DNA of 64,000 nucleotides from Jaltomata sinuosa. Taxonomy: Eukaryota > Streptophyta > Magnoliopsida > Solanales > Solanaceae. Positions 1 to 12,640 of the stretch are shown here, in pieces. The position numbers were made by a program, and so were the translations under genes. How positions within the stretch are numbered: position 1 is the stretch's first letter; the number at the start of each line of letters is the position of its first letter. The notes below the pieces were generated by a model. It worked only from the letters and a program-made list of their open reading frames with translations. It did no database searches and was not told the DNA's origin. Location of the stretch: the NCBI GenBank assembly GCA_003996215.1, contig QJPP01003099.1, positions 186,001 through 250,000 of the forward strand, given 5' to 3'.

Positions 1-978
1 ACTCATCTTAACTTTGTTACCCGTCCATTTCCTCCTAACTATAGGGACTCCATATAAGCTATTCTTATTATTCCTTATTTAAGTCCAAAATTCCATAACC
101 TAACCAGTAGTTCAATCTAGTAAGGGCTCCCAAGCTATTATAAATGGGCTTTAACCATGCCAACTAGGCATCCAAACTTATCATAATTTATTTAAGAATT
201 GTTCTAAAGTATACTTCTTACCGACTAGATTCTCTACAGTTCAGACATGACCTAGTTATCAAACACAAGGTTTAAGTCCCAATGCATAACACCCTAAGCA
301 CCACCTACACGCATAACTCACTGTACACAAAATTATTCATAATCTAGGATTATTAACTATATACAACTATTACCGTCTAGAATTCGTGTCCAAAGGCCTA
401 AGCATGGTGTCTCCATCAATTTCTATACAGTAAATATACTTACTAATTAAGTCTTTCTATTATTTAACCATAACATACCTTTAACACCGGGTTGCTGCCA
501 AGATGCATGCAACTTGCATGTCGTTCTCTTTCTAGGAAATTCAGAGGGATGGTAACCGCGAGGGAGAGGGGAGTCCAACCCCTTTTTGAGAGCATGTCAT
601 CTCTTTTCTTAGTTTTCTAGGGTTAAGGGAGAGATGGGGTATTTTTTGGAGAATGCCTCATTTTTTAAAAGAGTTTAAAGGCTGAATAGGTTTTAGTCTA
701 GTTTTCTATCTTGTGCTTTCATCCCAATGAGGCCTACTTTGCTGTGACGAACCATCGCGATAAGCTTATGATCGTCACGATCAGGGATGCTGCCAGCTTT
801 TCCTTGGCCATATTTTATCCCATAATTTATTTAAACACCCTCAAAATCGACCCCATGATTTAACCTAACTGATCATATCCCAAAAGATTCTAATTCAGTT
901 TTTTTATCGCAACTTTTCAATAATGACGGATGGGTCATTACACTTCTTCTTCTTTGTATCACATTTGAGGACGCTTTT
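1..978. other. Unassigned AT-rich sequence left of element A
   Basis: No coding region can be supported here. On the minus strand a TGTAATGACCC string begins at 942 and is preceded by a purine-rich run (AAAGAAGAAG). This resembles the start of a gypsy LTR next to a polypurine tract, so the stretch may be the edge of another minus-strand LTR that continues beyond the window. The evidence is weak because no second boundary is visible. Confidence 0.3.
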
Positions 979-2962
979 TGTCATGCCTTATGTCTACACT
1001 CTGGACATAACACAGTGCCTAGAGCCACAAGTGACTCCAAGCTTACCCATGGTCTCTCATATACTAAACAATCACATGAATTTGTAACTGAGTGGAAGCT
1101 AAACTAATAAAACACAAGTTTAGAATATATCTGAAAATCTCTATAATAATTTAAATCTGAAAAGTGAGACCCAATTCTGAAAACAAGCTGAATGTCTAAC
1201 TCTATGTTTGAAAAGCTTGTACTAACTGACGAGTTGTTGGATAAGTCCCCAGCTAACTCTAAATACTAAAACTAAAATAGACTAAGAGAAAATGTCATAA
1301 TAGCCCATCCTCGGATGATGAGAACTCACCGCTAATAGCCGCAGAGATGGAACTGAATTGATCTAATCATGATTCTAAGTCTAAGAACCTAAACATGTAT
1401 TATGATAGGATGCAACACATAGAGTAGGCGGTCAATACTTTAAATATACTAAGCATGTAGGATATGCAAGCTAAATATAGAACTGAATATGCTAAAATAC
1501 TTATGAGCTGTTTAAACTGAAAACTGAATCTGTAGTACTCAGGCCCAAACATAATATGCACAAAGTCTATAATGTAGGAATATTTTGAAAAGACATATGA
1601 AAATAGTAAAGCTGATCTGAGGCCTAGTACATATTTTCTGAGTTTAATTATGTGGGAGAGTCTGTTAGCTGACATAAACCATGTGAGCTAAATTTGGAGT
1701 CTGATGTATACGCCCCATAGAGAGGACCCAATATACCTTGCCAGGGTATAGATACATAACTGGCATGATCACTAATTCTGATGCCCAACTGATGGGATAA
1801 AAATACTTATGGTGGCATATAGTTCTGGGACTTTAGGTAAACTGGGCCGTAGTCCAACTCGACGCTAAGCACTACTCCTAAAACTGAATACTGATAGCTC
1901 ATTTGAAACTAAAGTTCTGGAAAGCTGCGTCAAAATTTAACTGATCTGAAAACACTTTTCTGAAAGAGTTGTAAACTAAAAATTGGCTAATTTCATGCTT
2001 AAAACTGAACACTAGTAACCTAGGTTAATTTCTGAAGAAAATTAGTTCATGTGAAAATACTACACATCAGGCTAACTTCTTGATTTCTCAAATTTCTTGT
2101 TAAATATCATGAAAATCATTGAAAATATGATACAAATATTCTAAAATAGGATATAAATCATGTAAAAATCATAAGGACTAAATTCTATAAAAATCTGCAT
2201 GATTGGGTAAGAACCTTATTTTCATAAAACTATAAAATTCAAAATAGAGACTGAGGTTTTGGGCATAAGGGTGAACAAGACCCTTACTTAGTTCCCACTT
2301 ACCTGAATGTAGAAGTATCTTGAATTAAGAATGGAGTTTGAAGCTTTGGAGAATAAAGCCCTAGCTTGGAGTTTGAGAGAGCATTCTCTTTTTCTTTCTG
2401 AAGATGGATTGATTGGAATGAGGGAAAAAATATACTCCAAGTATGATTAAACCCCTCCAAAATATGCGTAAAACTCCTTAAATAAGGAGTTAAAATAGTA
2501 GGAAAAGTCTAAAATACTCCTGGATAAATAAATTAAAACTGCTGAAAATTCATGGAACATGGTTCAACAGTTTGGTCGATGGACCGTAGACCTGGTCGAT
2601 GGATCATCATTTGAACTGTGGTTCTGTCCCTGAAATATGAGGGTCCTCTGATATATTGGTCCACGACTGACAGGACAGTCCATGGAATCGATTGATGGAC
2701 CATTGATTGATCCGTGGTTTTTAGCCCTAACATCTCTCTGACAACAAGTCCATGGGTTATAGGATGGACCATTATTTCAAATAATGAACTGTAGACCCAC
2801 CGTGGTATCCTAGGAACAAGGTCGACAGAGATCGATTCACGGGTCAGTCCACAGGTTGGGGATCTTGAACGATGGCCCATAAGTCAAATGGTGGATCCTG
2901 GAAACATTGAATTTTTCTGCTGAGTTCTACAAACATATTTGTTCAGATCTCGAGGTGTTACA
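979..2962 (-). mobile_element. 3' LTR of element A
   Basis: It aligns along its whole length with 36750-38711. Shared stretches include the junction text around CAGATCTCGAGGTGTTACA, the run of tests such as GAACAAGACCCTTACTTA, and the outer end TGTCATGCC. On the minus strand it starts TGTAACACC at 2962. Immediately upstream on that strand is a purine-rich tract (CCAAGGGGGATATAT, plus positions 2963-2977), which marks this copy as the 3' LTR. The part near 2560-2880 is rich in GGACCGT/GGTCGATGG-type short repeats. Confidence 0.88.
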
Positions 2963-4022
2963 ATATATCCCCCTTGGGATCATTCATCCTTGAATAAAGA
3001 CTAACTAAGATGAGATTGGAGGGAAAGAGCTGCAATCCCTACTAACTTAATTTTAAGTGAATTCAAACGGAACTGAGTTCTAGAGACATGAATGGATACT
3101 AGGAGCATGAGAAAAACTGACGGAGAAGAAAATACTGAGGAGGGAACTGAGAATATTGGAGAGAAAATTGTTACCTCAAGCTGGAACTGAATTGGAAGGA
3201 AAGAGGTGAGGGCACTTGTCATCATAGCTACTTCTGCTTCCCAAGTACCTCTCTCAATTGACTTTTTCCTTCAAAGGACTTTCATTGAAGCAACTTCCTT
3301 ATTCCTTAACTTACAAACTTGACGATCAAGAACCTCAGCTAGGATCTCTTCGTAAGAGAGATTATCATTCACACAAACACACACACACACACACTCTAAT
3401 AGCACAACTGAAGCTGGATCACCAGTGCACTTCTTTAACAAGGATACATGAAAGACTGGGTGCATTGATGCTAACTCTGTGGGCAACTCTAACTCTTAAG
3501 CCCCTTTTCCAACTCTCCTTAAGATCCTGTAAGGACCTACATACCGAGGACTAAGCTTCCCCTTTTTACAAAATCTCATTACTCCCTTCATAGGTGAAAC
3601 CTTCAGAAACATCCAATCATCAACTTCAAACTCTAAGTCTCTTTTCCTCACATATGCATAGGATTTCTGATGACTCTGAGGTGCCTTCAATCTCTCCCTA
3701 ATGAGCTGAACTTTATTCATAGTATCATAAACTTTCTTCACCCACCTCAAACCAGCCTATAGGTGATCTACACCTACGCTCATAAAGTGCCTCATACGAA
3801 GCAATCTGAATGCTAGAATAAAAGCAATTATTCTAGGCAAACACTATAAAAGGTAAGTGATCATCCCAATTACCATTGAGATCGATCACACAAGCCCTCA
3901 ACATATCCTCTAAGGTCTAGATGGTACACTCTGCTTTCCCATCTATTTGCAGATGAAATGTTATGCTGAGATTCACTTGAGTACCAAGATCTTTCTGAAA
4001 AGACTTCCAGAACTGAGATGTA
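2963..4022 (-). pseudogene. Element A integrase C-terminus and chromodomain region
   Basis: Read on the minus strand from 4022, the translation starts with the SQFWKSFQ integrase block. It continues through the TDG..E region, where the catalytic glutamate survives near 3930 (GKAECTI), although the next codons include a stop. Then follow the NWDDHL and YEALY blocks, the VFLKVSPMKGVMRF and YVGPYRI blocks of the GPY/F module, and HPVFHVSLLKKC. The last is the hallmark leading to a C-terminal chromodomain in plant chromoviruses. A CA-dinucleotide run is translated as CVCVCV. The upstream half of the same integrase lies at 32885-33330. The break at 4022/4023 is the insertion point of element B. 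Confidence 0.85.
3370..3394. repeat. (AC)n microsatellite
   Basis: A run of about 12 AC units with one interruption lies inside the integrase C-terminal coding remnant of element A. It is translated on the minus strand as alternating Cys-Val. Expansion after the element died is the simplest reading. Confidence 0.9.
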
Positions 4023-5418
4023 TGATAAGTTGGTAATCTACCAACTTATTGAGCCTTAATTCATGAATTATTGCCAAGTTTTGATGAGAATTAGAGGTAA
4101 ATATTATGTTTATTAAAATGAGTGTAGGTACTCTTGATCCAGAGAAGAAAGCAAAGAAATTGAATCCAAAGATGCCAAAAAGAAGTTAAAGTATAAAGGT
4201 GATCGAAAAAGAGGAAGAAACTGATAAGAGGTATGAGCCGCATACGAGCCACACAATGCAGCATGCGAAATGCACCCCCTTCACACATTAATTCACAAGC
4301 AATAGACTTCACTAGTTGTAAAAGTAAGCTCATGTGAGCCGCACATTAAAGGGTGCAATTGCACATGCCATCACATATCGCATCGCACCAGCCCCGAGGG
4401 GTATTTTTGTCCAAAGTCATGTGACATATTGGGAAACTTCTAAAACCCATTTTGGGTTATGTAACTGAGAGAGAATGAAGTTTTTACTTTCTCCAAGAAA
4501 GATATTGAGATTACACTCATTTCTCTTCTTCTTCTTCCCCAATTGAAAATACCATTTATGAAGATTTTGAGCTTGGATTTGGAGCTTAGCTTTGAATATG
4601 AATGGAAATTTGAGTGACCTATTTGGTATATCCTCTTGTTTCCTTAATATGAGTAGCTAAATCCTTTTCTAGGGGTATGTGCATGATGGATGTTTCAATT
4701 TAGATATGGGTATTGATTAATTATGCTTATAATTGATTATATAGTATGGGTCTATTGAACTCTTTAAGGTTTAACTATAAAATTGATGGTTGCAAACATT
4801 AATTGGGTTTTCTAATTTTGTTCTTTCTTGAAAGAGAAGTTCATAATTTGAATGAGAATTCAATAGTGGGGATCTAGGATTTCCACCTTAGATTAAGCCT
4901 AGAAATAGCTTGATCGAAGGAAATTCCCATCTAAGAATCTAAGCTGGAAATAATGTGATTTACCCAAGTGTAAATTGGTTCTTTTATGGTAAAACTATGG
5001 TGCTTGAGCAAAAGCCATGGTACATATATTTGGAGGGTCAAAAGACTACCAAATATAGCTAGAACCAAGCTACCCATACCTGTAATCAAAAGTTTGTGCA
5101 ATTAATCAAGTCCCCAACCTATTGTAGAACCCCATCGGAAGCATACCCTTAGTCTTCCTTCTCTTGTTATACAAATTGTGTTCACGTTACTCTTATATTA
5201 AAATTGCGATATTGTTGATTTCCCAATCCTTTTCCCCTAAAATTTACTTTTTGTTGTGAGAACATTTACTCACTTTAGTTACTCTTAATTGGCAATTAAT
5301 TGGTGATTTATCGCTCCATTCCCTGTGGGATTGAGCCCGACACTCGTTGGATTATTTATTGTTTTTCTATGATGATTGTTACCACTTCCTACGAGAGAGT
5401 ATTTTTTTAATGTCATAA
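4023..5418 (+). mobile_element. 5' LTR of element B
   Basis: It begins TGATAAGTTGG at 4023 and ends about 5418, just before a decayed primer-site region (AATGTTGTTGCGGAGGAATGG). Its reverse complement aligns with 25121-26528 and, less completely, with 16106-17003. At about 1.4 kb it is close to the length of the fuller D copy. The 3' end position rests on alignment and may be off by a few bases. Confidence 0.82.
4025..4049 (+). repeat. Perfect 11-bp hairpin at the LTR tip (element B)
   Basis: ATAAGTTGGTA (4025-4035) and TACCAACTTAT (4039-4049) are exact inverted repeats with a 3-base loop. They start two bases inside the LTR. Equivalent hairpins occur at the same place in both LTRs of element D. 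Confidence 0.9.
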
Positions 5419-5697
5419 AAAATAATGTTGTTGCGGAGGAATGGTTTTTGAATTACCATTTTATTGTCATTTGATTCACTTTTGTTGAGTGTCTGTTCTC
5501 TTTTACTTTGTTGTCATTTGTGATTGATTGAACAGGTCACCCATGAGTCAAGTGGGTGACCAATAATTTTTGATGGATTTATTGATATTGAATATGGACC
5601 CATTGTCCATGGTTCTGTGGGCGCAATCTGCCTACCCCCAACCGTTGGAATCACTGTGTTTCACGTCACAAGCACTATGCTTCATTTGATACTAATG
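5419..5697 (+). other. Element B primer-site region and start of gag leader
   Basis: It aligns with the reverse complement of about 24860-25120 in element D, including GTCCATGG, CGCAATC(T/C)G(C/T)CTACCC and the AGCACTATGCT block. Athila elements usually carry a tRNA-Asp-type site (TGGCGCCGTTGCC) just after the LTR. Here only a degraded form is present. Homology to B stops at about 5697, where element C begins. Confidence 0.75.
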
Positions 5698-8136
5698 GAT
5701 ATATATTAAAATTTTAGCTTTGAAAAATAACTTTCTCTTTAAATAACTTCTTCCTTAGCCTTAATAAATAGCTGAAGCTCTCCCTAGGCCAAAATACTAT
5801 CTAAAGTTTGCCAGCTAAAGCTTAAGGGCTTCACAAAAGTTGTTCTACACGTCGAGCTAATCGTCTTGACGTAGTTTTCTCTGTGTTTTGTGTGGTGCTT
5901 CTCTTTTGGGGTGTGGACAGAGAGAGTTACAGGGGATTATTGATATTTAGAAGTAGATATGGAGTTGTATTGGTAAGGTAAGGATCCCGTACACTTATCT
6001 ATTTGTTAAAATGAGATTCTAAGCTTCTAGTCATGAAAAATCATACTTGCCGATGACTTGTAGTATTTTCTTGTTGGTTTTTGCTTCCTTTGTTGTTACT
6101 TCAGGGAGGCTTGTTTAGCATTGGAATTAAGTTCCTTCTGTCAAGGAAATGTTCCCCCTACAACCCTCCTTCGTAATTACATGTTCAGGTATCATTTTTA
6201 TAGCTTTTCAAGCCACAAACTGGTGTTTTGGAAACCATGGCTTTGGACAGCCCCTTTTTCTTATTACGTTTGGTTATTCTTGTTGTGTACTGATGTTGGT
6301 AAGGTGCTAAAGGGATTAGGGAGTTTGTGTGATTCTTATTGGAGTCGTGTATGATAGTTATTGGATTGAACAATGTCAAGTACGCCTTGTTATATTGCCT
6401 CGGGAGCTCATCTCTCTTTTGAAATGTTGTTGGAATATCTTCATTGGATATAGTTGTTGTTTATTATTCTTATTGGCCTAATTTTATGCTTTGGACTTGG
6501 ATGGTTACGGGTGTAGAATTAACACCTTATCGATTGGCTTTGGCTCATTCTTGCAGCCTTATTGATCCTCGCACTTGTTGCTTTACCTTTGGTTGGTCAA
6601 GATTCTTAGAGACACATTTGGGGCTTCGGTTAAAAGGTATGTTAAGGCTCCCTTTTAACTTTTTGGAATGACCTTTAAAGACAAAGCTTTTATAGCCTTT
6701 ATAATATCGTTCTTTGACTTGTGGCCTTATAGTATTGAGCTTTGATCCACAACATGATATAGCGAATATCAACAACACTCTATTCCTTACCTAGCAACCT
6801 AGAAAAGTATGTTATGATTCCATTGAGGTCACCTGTGATTACATGATATTATTGTGTTGCTTTTATCGCCTTGCTACTGCTTATAAACTTGTTTTTACTA
6901 AAGCAGACACTGACATTGCAGAGTTTTAGAGCCTACATTTTGGTTACTATTACCGTGCCTTTGAGCCGGGTAGACCATACCTATGGGATGGGCAGGCTTT
7001 ACCTACGGGGCAATAGTTATATTACATTACCATGCTTCAGGTTGGGCAGACTATTCGTACAGGATATGAAGGCTGTACCTATGGGGTAGCACTTATATGG
7101 TACAACAGAGCCTCAGAGTTGTACTGATTCACGACACATGTATATTCAGATAGTTCAGATCAAATTATCACTGGGGTTTAGGTAAGGGGGCCAGTATGGA
7201 TATTTAGTGATTGTTTAAACTCTTTATGACTTATAGCGATGGTGTGCTATTTGTACCTACCAGGCTTATAGGTTTCAGGTCGGGTTATTATTTTCTACGT
7301 GTTTAAATGCTTCATTATTGTACAAAGGTAAGGTATTGTACTTATGTGTTCCTCCTACCCTTTTTTTGTTCAGTTCTTACACTCCAGTTTCAGTTTTCAG
7401 TTTGCCTTACATGCTCCGTACATTATTTCATATTGATTCCCCATTGCTTAGGGGCGCATCATTCATGCCTGTAGGATCTGAGCGACTACCAGATAGTTTT
7501 ACCGGGTAGCATAGCCGAGCTTTCAGTGAGTTAACCGACTTCTTTCCTTCCAGGGGTTGCCAGAGTATCAAAGGTTTTCCCGTTTTGCTGTTTATAGTTT
7601 TCGGGTAGGTTGGGGCCCTGTCCCACCAAGTATTATATTCATAAATGCTTGCAGACTAGTCAGTTGGGTTGTATAGCTATGATGGTGACCATTTTGGCCT
7701 TGTATATTGATTAGTTATAGCTTGTTGGCCTATTAGGCCTTTTTGTTGTTGTTGTTGATAGTTTAGAAGCTGGTTAGCCTAGTTTACATTGTATATACCT
7801 GTTTCCAGCCTTTGTATAGAAATCATGGTGGCCTTGAAGGCCCGCATAGTGTTTATACTTTCCTAGATATCATGGAGGCCTAAACGGCCCAAACAGGACT
7901 TACATGCTACCTGTTTATTGCTTTATATGAACTATTGGGAGTAGCTGTTTTCTTTCTAGAGCTGTTGACAGGAGCCTTTCGGCCAAGGACTGATTTTTCA
8001 ACTGAGATATACTTGTTTGTTTTCTTGATTGTGTGTGGCTGCTATGCGCCATAGGAAAATAGTTTAGCAGGGTCGGCTTTGGCCTAAGTGTTGGCATTAG
8101 GTGCCAGTTGCACCTCCCCAAGTTTGGGGCATGAAA
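5698..8136 (+). mobile_element. 5' LTR of element C, 5'-truncated
   Basis: It aligns with 13670-16086, including the GGCTTCACAAAAGTTGTTCTA block, GGTGGCCTTGAAGGCC and the terminal AGTTTGGGGC(A/G)TGA. The first part of the LTR (TGTAACACCCC onward) is absent. The 5' end therefore starts directly at the boundary with element B, near the shared word GG(A)TATATATT. The loss may date from the insertion itself or from a later deletion. Confidence 0.85.
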
Positions 8137-8140
8137 AACT

Positions 8141-8152
8141 TGGTATTAGAGC
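8141..8152 (+). other. Primer-binding site of element C
   Basis: TGGTATTAGAGC lies four bases after the LTR end. It differs by one base from TGGTATCAGAGC, the complement of the initiator methionine tRNA 3' end used by many plant gypsy elements. The intact form is present in array G. Confidence 0.85.
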
Positions 8153-8352
8153 AACGTCGTATCCCAGGGAGCCTGCAAGCTGTGTCTAGTAGAGTCTTGT
8201 TTATAAGTGTGTTGTGGGCCATATTTTATAAGCAGGAAGCTACAAACATTGTTCACGAAAGTTACCCTTCTTTTTCTCAAATCATGATATTGAGCTAAGT
8301 CATAAGGGTTGAGTTCTTTGGCTTATCAATGATATTATAATACTACAGAGAA

Positions 8353-9745
8353 ATGCCAGTGACTCATCAGACAACTTCTGGTCAGAAGACAAATGCACCT
8401 ACAGGAGAGGGTACCAGCAAGGTACCACCTGCCAGGGTTGTTCAGCCGGAGGTAGTAGGAGAGGCATCTTCACATTCCTCCCCTGCTTCAGCTCCATATC
8501 AAGAGGGCCCACCAGCTACTAGACCTCCAGCAGCACCTCCAGTAGCACCTCCATCTCCTCTTATCCCTACAGATCAGGAGTTTAGGAGTGCAATTTATAT
8601 GTTGGCTCAGTTAGTGGCCACTCAGCGCCAGCTTATTGCTCCAGACACAGCCAGACCTTCTAAGGGGCCTAGAAGTTCAAGGGTTCGAGAGTTCATTGCC
8701 TTGATTCCTCCTCAGTATACAGGGACAGACCACAGAGAGTACCCTCGGCACTTTGTAGATTAGCTTCACAGGATATTCAGGGTCATGCATGCATCACCGA
8801 CTAAGTCAGTTGAGTTAGCAGTATTCCAGTTGCGTGATGTAGCAGTATTGTGGCATGAGAGTTAGGAGAGATCTAGGAGGAAGGATTCACCTCCTCCCAC
8901 CTGGGACACTTTCAAGAAGGCATTCCTAGATCACTATTTGCCACGAGTGATATGAGATGCCCATGTAGACCATTTTTGAATCTTTGGCAGGGCCGTATGA
9001 GTGTCTGAGATGTGACTTAAGATTTGATTCTTTGGCTAGATATGCACCAACATATGTTGATACGATGCATGACAGGGTATGTCAGTTTGTTGGAGGGCTT
9101 GCTTTAGACTATAGCGAGGCTTGTACCTTAGTAGCACTTAATAATGATATAAATATCTCGCGAATTCAGGCAGTGGACCAGGACATAGAGAGGATCCAAC
9201 ATCAGTTGTATATGATTGAGGGGGTCGAGAGAGAGCAGTAGAAGAGGGCTAGGCCTATGGGGTTTTAGAGATAGGCTCAAGGTATCTCTAGACCTTGATA
9301 TTCAGGAAAACCACCTAGGCCGCCACCACAGTAGTCCTAGGGTTGCAGGTTGGATTGCCAGGGGCGATCAGGTCTAGGTGAGAGTTCACGAGCATCAAGA
9401 TCATAGCAGTATAAGGCCCCAGAGTAGTCTAGACCAGCTATGCCACATTGGGAAACTTATGGTAGAGCACATGCAGGGAGATGCCTTCAGGGATCTGCAG
9501 CATGCTATTCTTGTGGCCAAGAGGGTCATGTACAGAGATACTATCCATTGAGGGACCAACAAAGTTCAGGAAATAAGAAAGGGTCAGTCACAGGGTCATC
9601 TTCCTTAGTACATCCTGCAGAGCGTAGGTCCCAGACTTCAGTAGGTAGAGATCAAGGTTGAGGGGGAGCATCTACTTTAGGCAGTGGCTAGAATCTCTCT
9701 TATGCACTGACAGATCATCAGGATTCAGAGTCATCGCCAGATATT
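8353..9745 (+). pseudogene. Element C gag remnant
   Basis: The frame opens at 8353 with a 136-codon stretch holding a Pro/Ala-rich N-terminus and the block RVREFIALIPPQYTG, typical of Del/Tekay gag. The frame is closed by TAG at 8761. After it, capsid blocks continue through further stops (FQLRDVAVLWHES, TWDTFKKAFLDHYLPR, 8984-9241). A zinc knuckle lies at 9503-9544 with Cys-Tyr-Ser-Cys and His in place, but its last Cys has become Tyr. Gag would form the particle that packages element RNA. With this many stops it cannot be made. Confidence 0.85.
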
Positions 9746-10105
9746 GTGACATGTATATTGAGTGTTTTCTCACACCTTGTTTATGCTTTGATAGATCCAG
9801 GATCCACATTATCGTATGTTACCCTATTTATTGCTAGGAAGTTGTGTATAGTACCAGAGTTATTGCAGCAACCTTTTGTTGTGTCTACCCCTGTTGGAAA
9901 CTCTATTATTTCTAAGAGGGTTTATCAAGGTTATAAGATAGAGATAGTTGGCCGTCAAACCTTTATAGACCTGATAGAGTTAGAGATGTTTGACTTTGAT
10001 ATTATTATGGGCATGGATTGGCTGGCATCTTGTTATAGTAATGTCGACTGCCAGGAAAAAAATGTTAAATTCCACTTTCTAGGGAAAGTAGTTCGGGAGT
10101 GAAAG
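9746..10105 (+). pseudogene. Element C aspartic protease remnant
   Basis: The active-site block reads ALIDPGSTLSYVT. The catalytic Asp (codon about 9794) is kept within the D-P-G-S form usual for this group. It is followed by the flap-side and C-terminal blocks ending IIMGMDWLASC. The stretch 9746-10102 is open for 118 codons and then stops before reverse transcriptase. The family enzyme would process the gag-pol polyprotein. Confidence 0.85.
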
Positions 10106-10117
10106 CGTAATGCAGCA

Positions 10118-11127
10118 ATGCTAAAAGGTAGGTTTATTTCCTATCTTCAAGCAAAGAAATTGATCACCAAAGGCTGTATTTACCATATTGTCCGAGTTCA
10201 AGATATTGATGATGAACCACCTACTCTTCAGTCTATTCCAGTGATTAATGAGTTCCCAGATGAGCTTCCTGGTATTCCCCCAGAGCGTGAGATCGACTTT
10301 GCTATTGATATGCCGCCAGGTATTCAGCCAATTTTGATTCTTCCTTATAGGATGGCTCTAGCTAAGCTGAAGGAGTTAAAGGAGTAATTGAATGACTTGC
10401 TTGATAAGGCTTCATCAGGACAAGTTCTTCCACTTAGGGTGCGCCAGTATTGTTTGTAAAAAAGAAAAATGGATCACTAAGAATGTGTATAGATTATCGG
10501 GAACTTAACAAGGTGACTATTAAGTACAAATAGCAACTACCAAGGATTGATGACTTATTTGACCAGCTACAGGGTGCCAAATCTTTCTCAAAGATAAATT
10601 TACATTCAGGGTAACATCAGGTATGAGTTTGGGAAAGTGATATTCCAAAGACAGCCTTTAGGACTAGATATGACCATTTTGAGTTTTTTGTGATGTCTTG
10701 CGGGTTGACAAATTCCCCAGCAGTATTTATGGACCTGATGAATAGTATATTTAGGCCATTGCTAGACTTGTTTGTCATCGTGTTTATTGATGATATTTTG
10801 GTATATTCACGGTCAGAGGCTTAGCATAGACACCATCTTTGTGCAGTGCTTCAGGTACTTTGAGATCAGAGATTGTATGCTAAGCTCTCAAAGTGTGAGT
10901 TCTAGTTTCATTTAGTGGCCTTTTTAGGCCATATCGTATTAGATGCTGGTATTCAAGTTGATTCACAGAAGATTAAGGTGGTGAAAACTTGGCCGAGGCC
11001 CATGACCCCGACAAAAGTTTGTAGCTTTTTGGGGTTAGCAGGGTATTATAGAAGGTTGGTGGAAGGATTATCTTCACTTTTAGCACCCTTGATTAAGCTA
11101 ACTCAAAAAGCACCTAAGTTTCAGTAG
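10118..11127 (+). pseudogene. Element C reverse transcriptase remnant
   Basis: It opens with LKGRFISYLQAKKLI and INEFPDELPGIPPEREIDF, the linker typical of gypsy pol. The palm follows: MCIDYRELNKVT, IDDLFDQLQGAKSFSKI, the catalytic FIDD box at 10783-10794 (both aspartates kept), LVYSRSEA and AFLGHIV. It ends with GLAGYYRRLVEGLSS and LIKLTQKAPKFQ. At least eight stops interrupt it, several at codons where relatives have Gln (CAG/CAA) or Trp (TGG). Confidence 0.88.
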
Positions 11128-11600
11128 ACTGTAGCTTGCGAGCAGAGTTTCCAAGAGCTAAAAGATAGGTTGACTTCAGCACCAGTTCTAACCTTACCAG
11201 AGGGTTTAGAGGGCTACGTGGTGTATTGTGATGCTTCAGGCGTCGGGCTTGGTTGTGTTCTGATGCAACACAGAAAGGTAATTGGTTACGCTTCTAGATA
11301 GTTAAATAAGCATGAGAAGAACTACCTGACCCATTATCTAGAGTTGGTTGTAGTTATTCATGCCCTAAAATTTAGAGGCATTACTTATATGGGGTTCGTG
11401 TCGATATTTATAAAGATTATAAGAGCCTCTAGTATACTCTTAGATAGAAAGAGTTGAACCTGCGACAACACTGCTGGCTTGAATTGCTGAAAGATTATGA
11501 AATAGATATCTTATATCATCCTGGAAAATCCAATATAGTAGCAGATGCCCTCAGTCATAAGTCTATGGGCAGTCTATCATATTTGGGAGATGAGAAGCGA
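11128..11600 (+). pseudogene. Element C RNase H remnant
   Basis: The translation shows VLTLPEG, VVYCDASGVGLGCVLMQ with the first catalytic Asp, VIGYASR, LNLRQHCWLELLKDYEIDILYHPGKSN and VADALSHK. These are the usual RNase H blocks joined directly to reverse transcriptase. Stops and a frame change near 11360-11450 break the central part. The final 11454-11960 stretch is open and runs on into the integrase leader. Confidence 0.82.
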
Positions 11601-12640
11601 GAGATAGCTCGGGATCTCTATCAGCAAGCTAGTTTGGGCATTAGATTATTAAACACCCATGATACTGTGGTCACAGTTCAGTACATAGCCGTATCATCTC
11701 TAGTTGTGAAAGTAAAAGCATGGCAGCACAAAAATCCTAATTTAGAGCAACTTAGAGGCAAGGCTCAAAATCAAGAATCTTTAGCTGTTTATATATCAGG
11801 AGATGGAGTCCTTAGATACATAGATCGACTATGTGTTCCAAATATTGTAGGTCTTCATCATCAGATTATGGAAGAGGCACACCATTCGCGCTACTCTATT
11901 CACCCCAAATCTATAAAGATGTATCATAATATAAGAAGATTTATTGGTGGCCAGGAATGAATAGGGATATAGCTGAGTTTGTGGAACAGTTCCCCAATTG
12001 TTAGCAGGTAAAGGTAGAGAATCAAAAGCCCAGTGGGTTAACTCAGGAGATAGCTATTCCATTATAGAAGTGGGAGACAATAAATATGGATTTTGTCACA
12101 GGGTTACCTCGTTCACGATGGAAGTTTGATTCTATTTGGGTAATTGTTGATAATCTGACAAAATCAACCCATTTCTTGTTTGTCAGGACCACATTCTTGG
12201 CTGAAGATTATGCAGGGTTATATATTAGAGAAATAGTCAAACTATATGGTGTCCTATTATCAATTATTTTAGATTGAGGGGCTCAGTTTACAACATATTT
12301 CTGGAGATCCTTCAAGAAAGGTCTAGGTATTCAGGTTAATCTTAGTATATCTTTTCATCCTCAAACTGATGGACAAGCCAAATGTATGATCCAGACGCTT
12401 GAGGATATATAATGGGCATGTGTGCTAGATTTCAAGGGGAACTGGGATGATCACTTGTCACTTATTGAGTTTGCTTATAATAACAGTTATCACTCCAGCA
12501 TTGGTATGACACCATATGAGGCTTTATATAGGCTAAAATGTCCATCCTATATTGGTTGGTTTGAGGTCAGAGAGTCAGGGTTACTTGGACCTGATGTAGT
12601 GTAGCAGGACATGGAAAAGGTTAAGCTGATTAGGGAGCGA
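11601..12640 (+). pseudogene. Element C integrase remnant
   Basis: The N-terminal His/Cys region is recognisable (EAHHSRYSIHP), but one of the paired cysteines is lost (FPNC). The core has its first Asp in NMDFVTGLPRS and its second Asp at SIILD, followed by TGA in place of Arg. The third catalytic residue is changed: the QTDGQAKCMIQ block carries Lys where the family has Glu. The NWDDHLSLIEFAYNNSYH and GMTPYEALY blocks follow. Integrase would insert the cDNA into chromatin; this copy has lost an active-site residue as well as its frame. Confidence 0.86.

Noticed and set aside
3258..3554. 98-codon plus-strand open frame
   Set aside because: It lies antisense to the element A integrase C-terminus and includes the translated CA repeat; composition is not protein-like.
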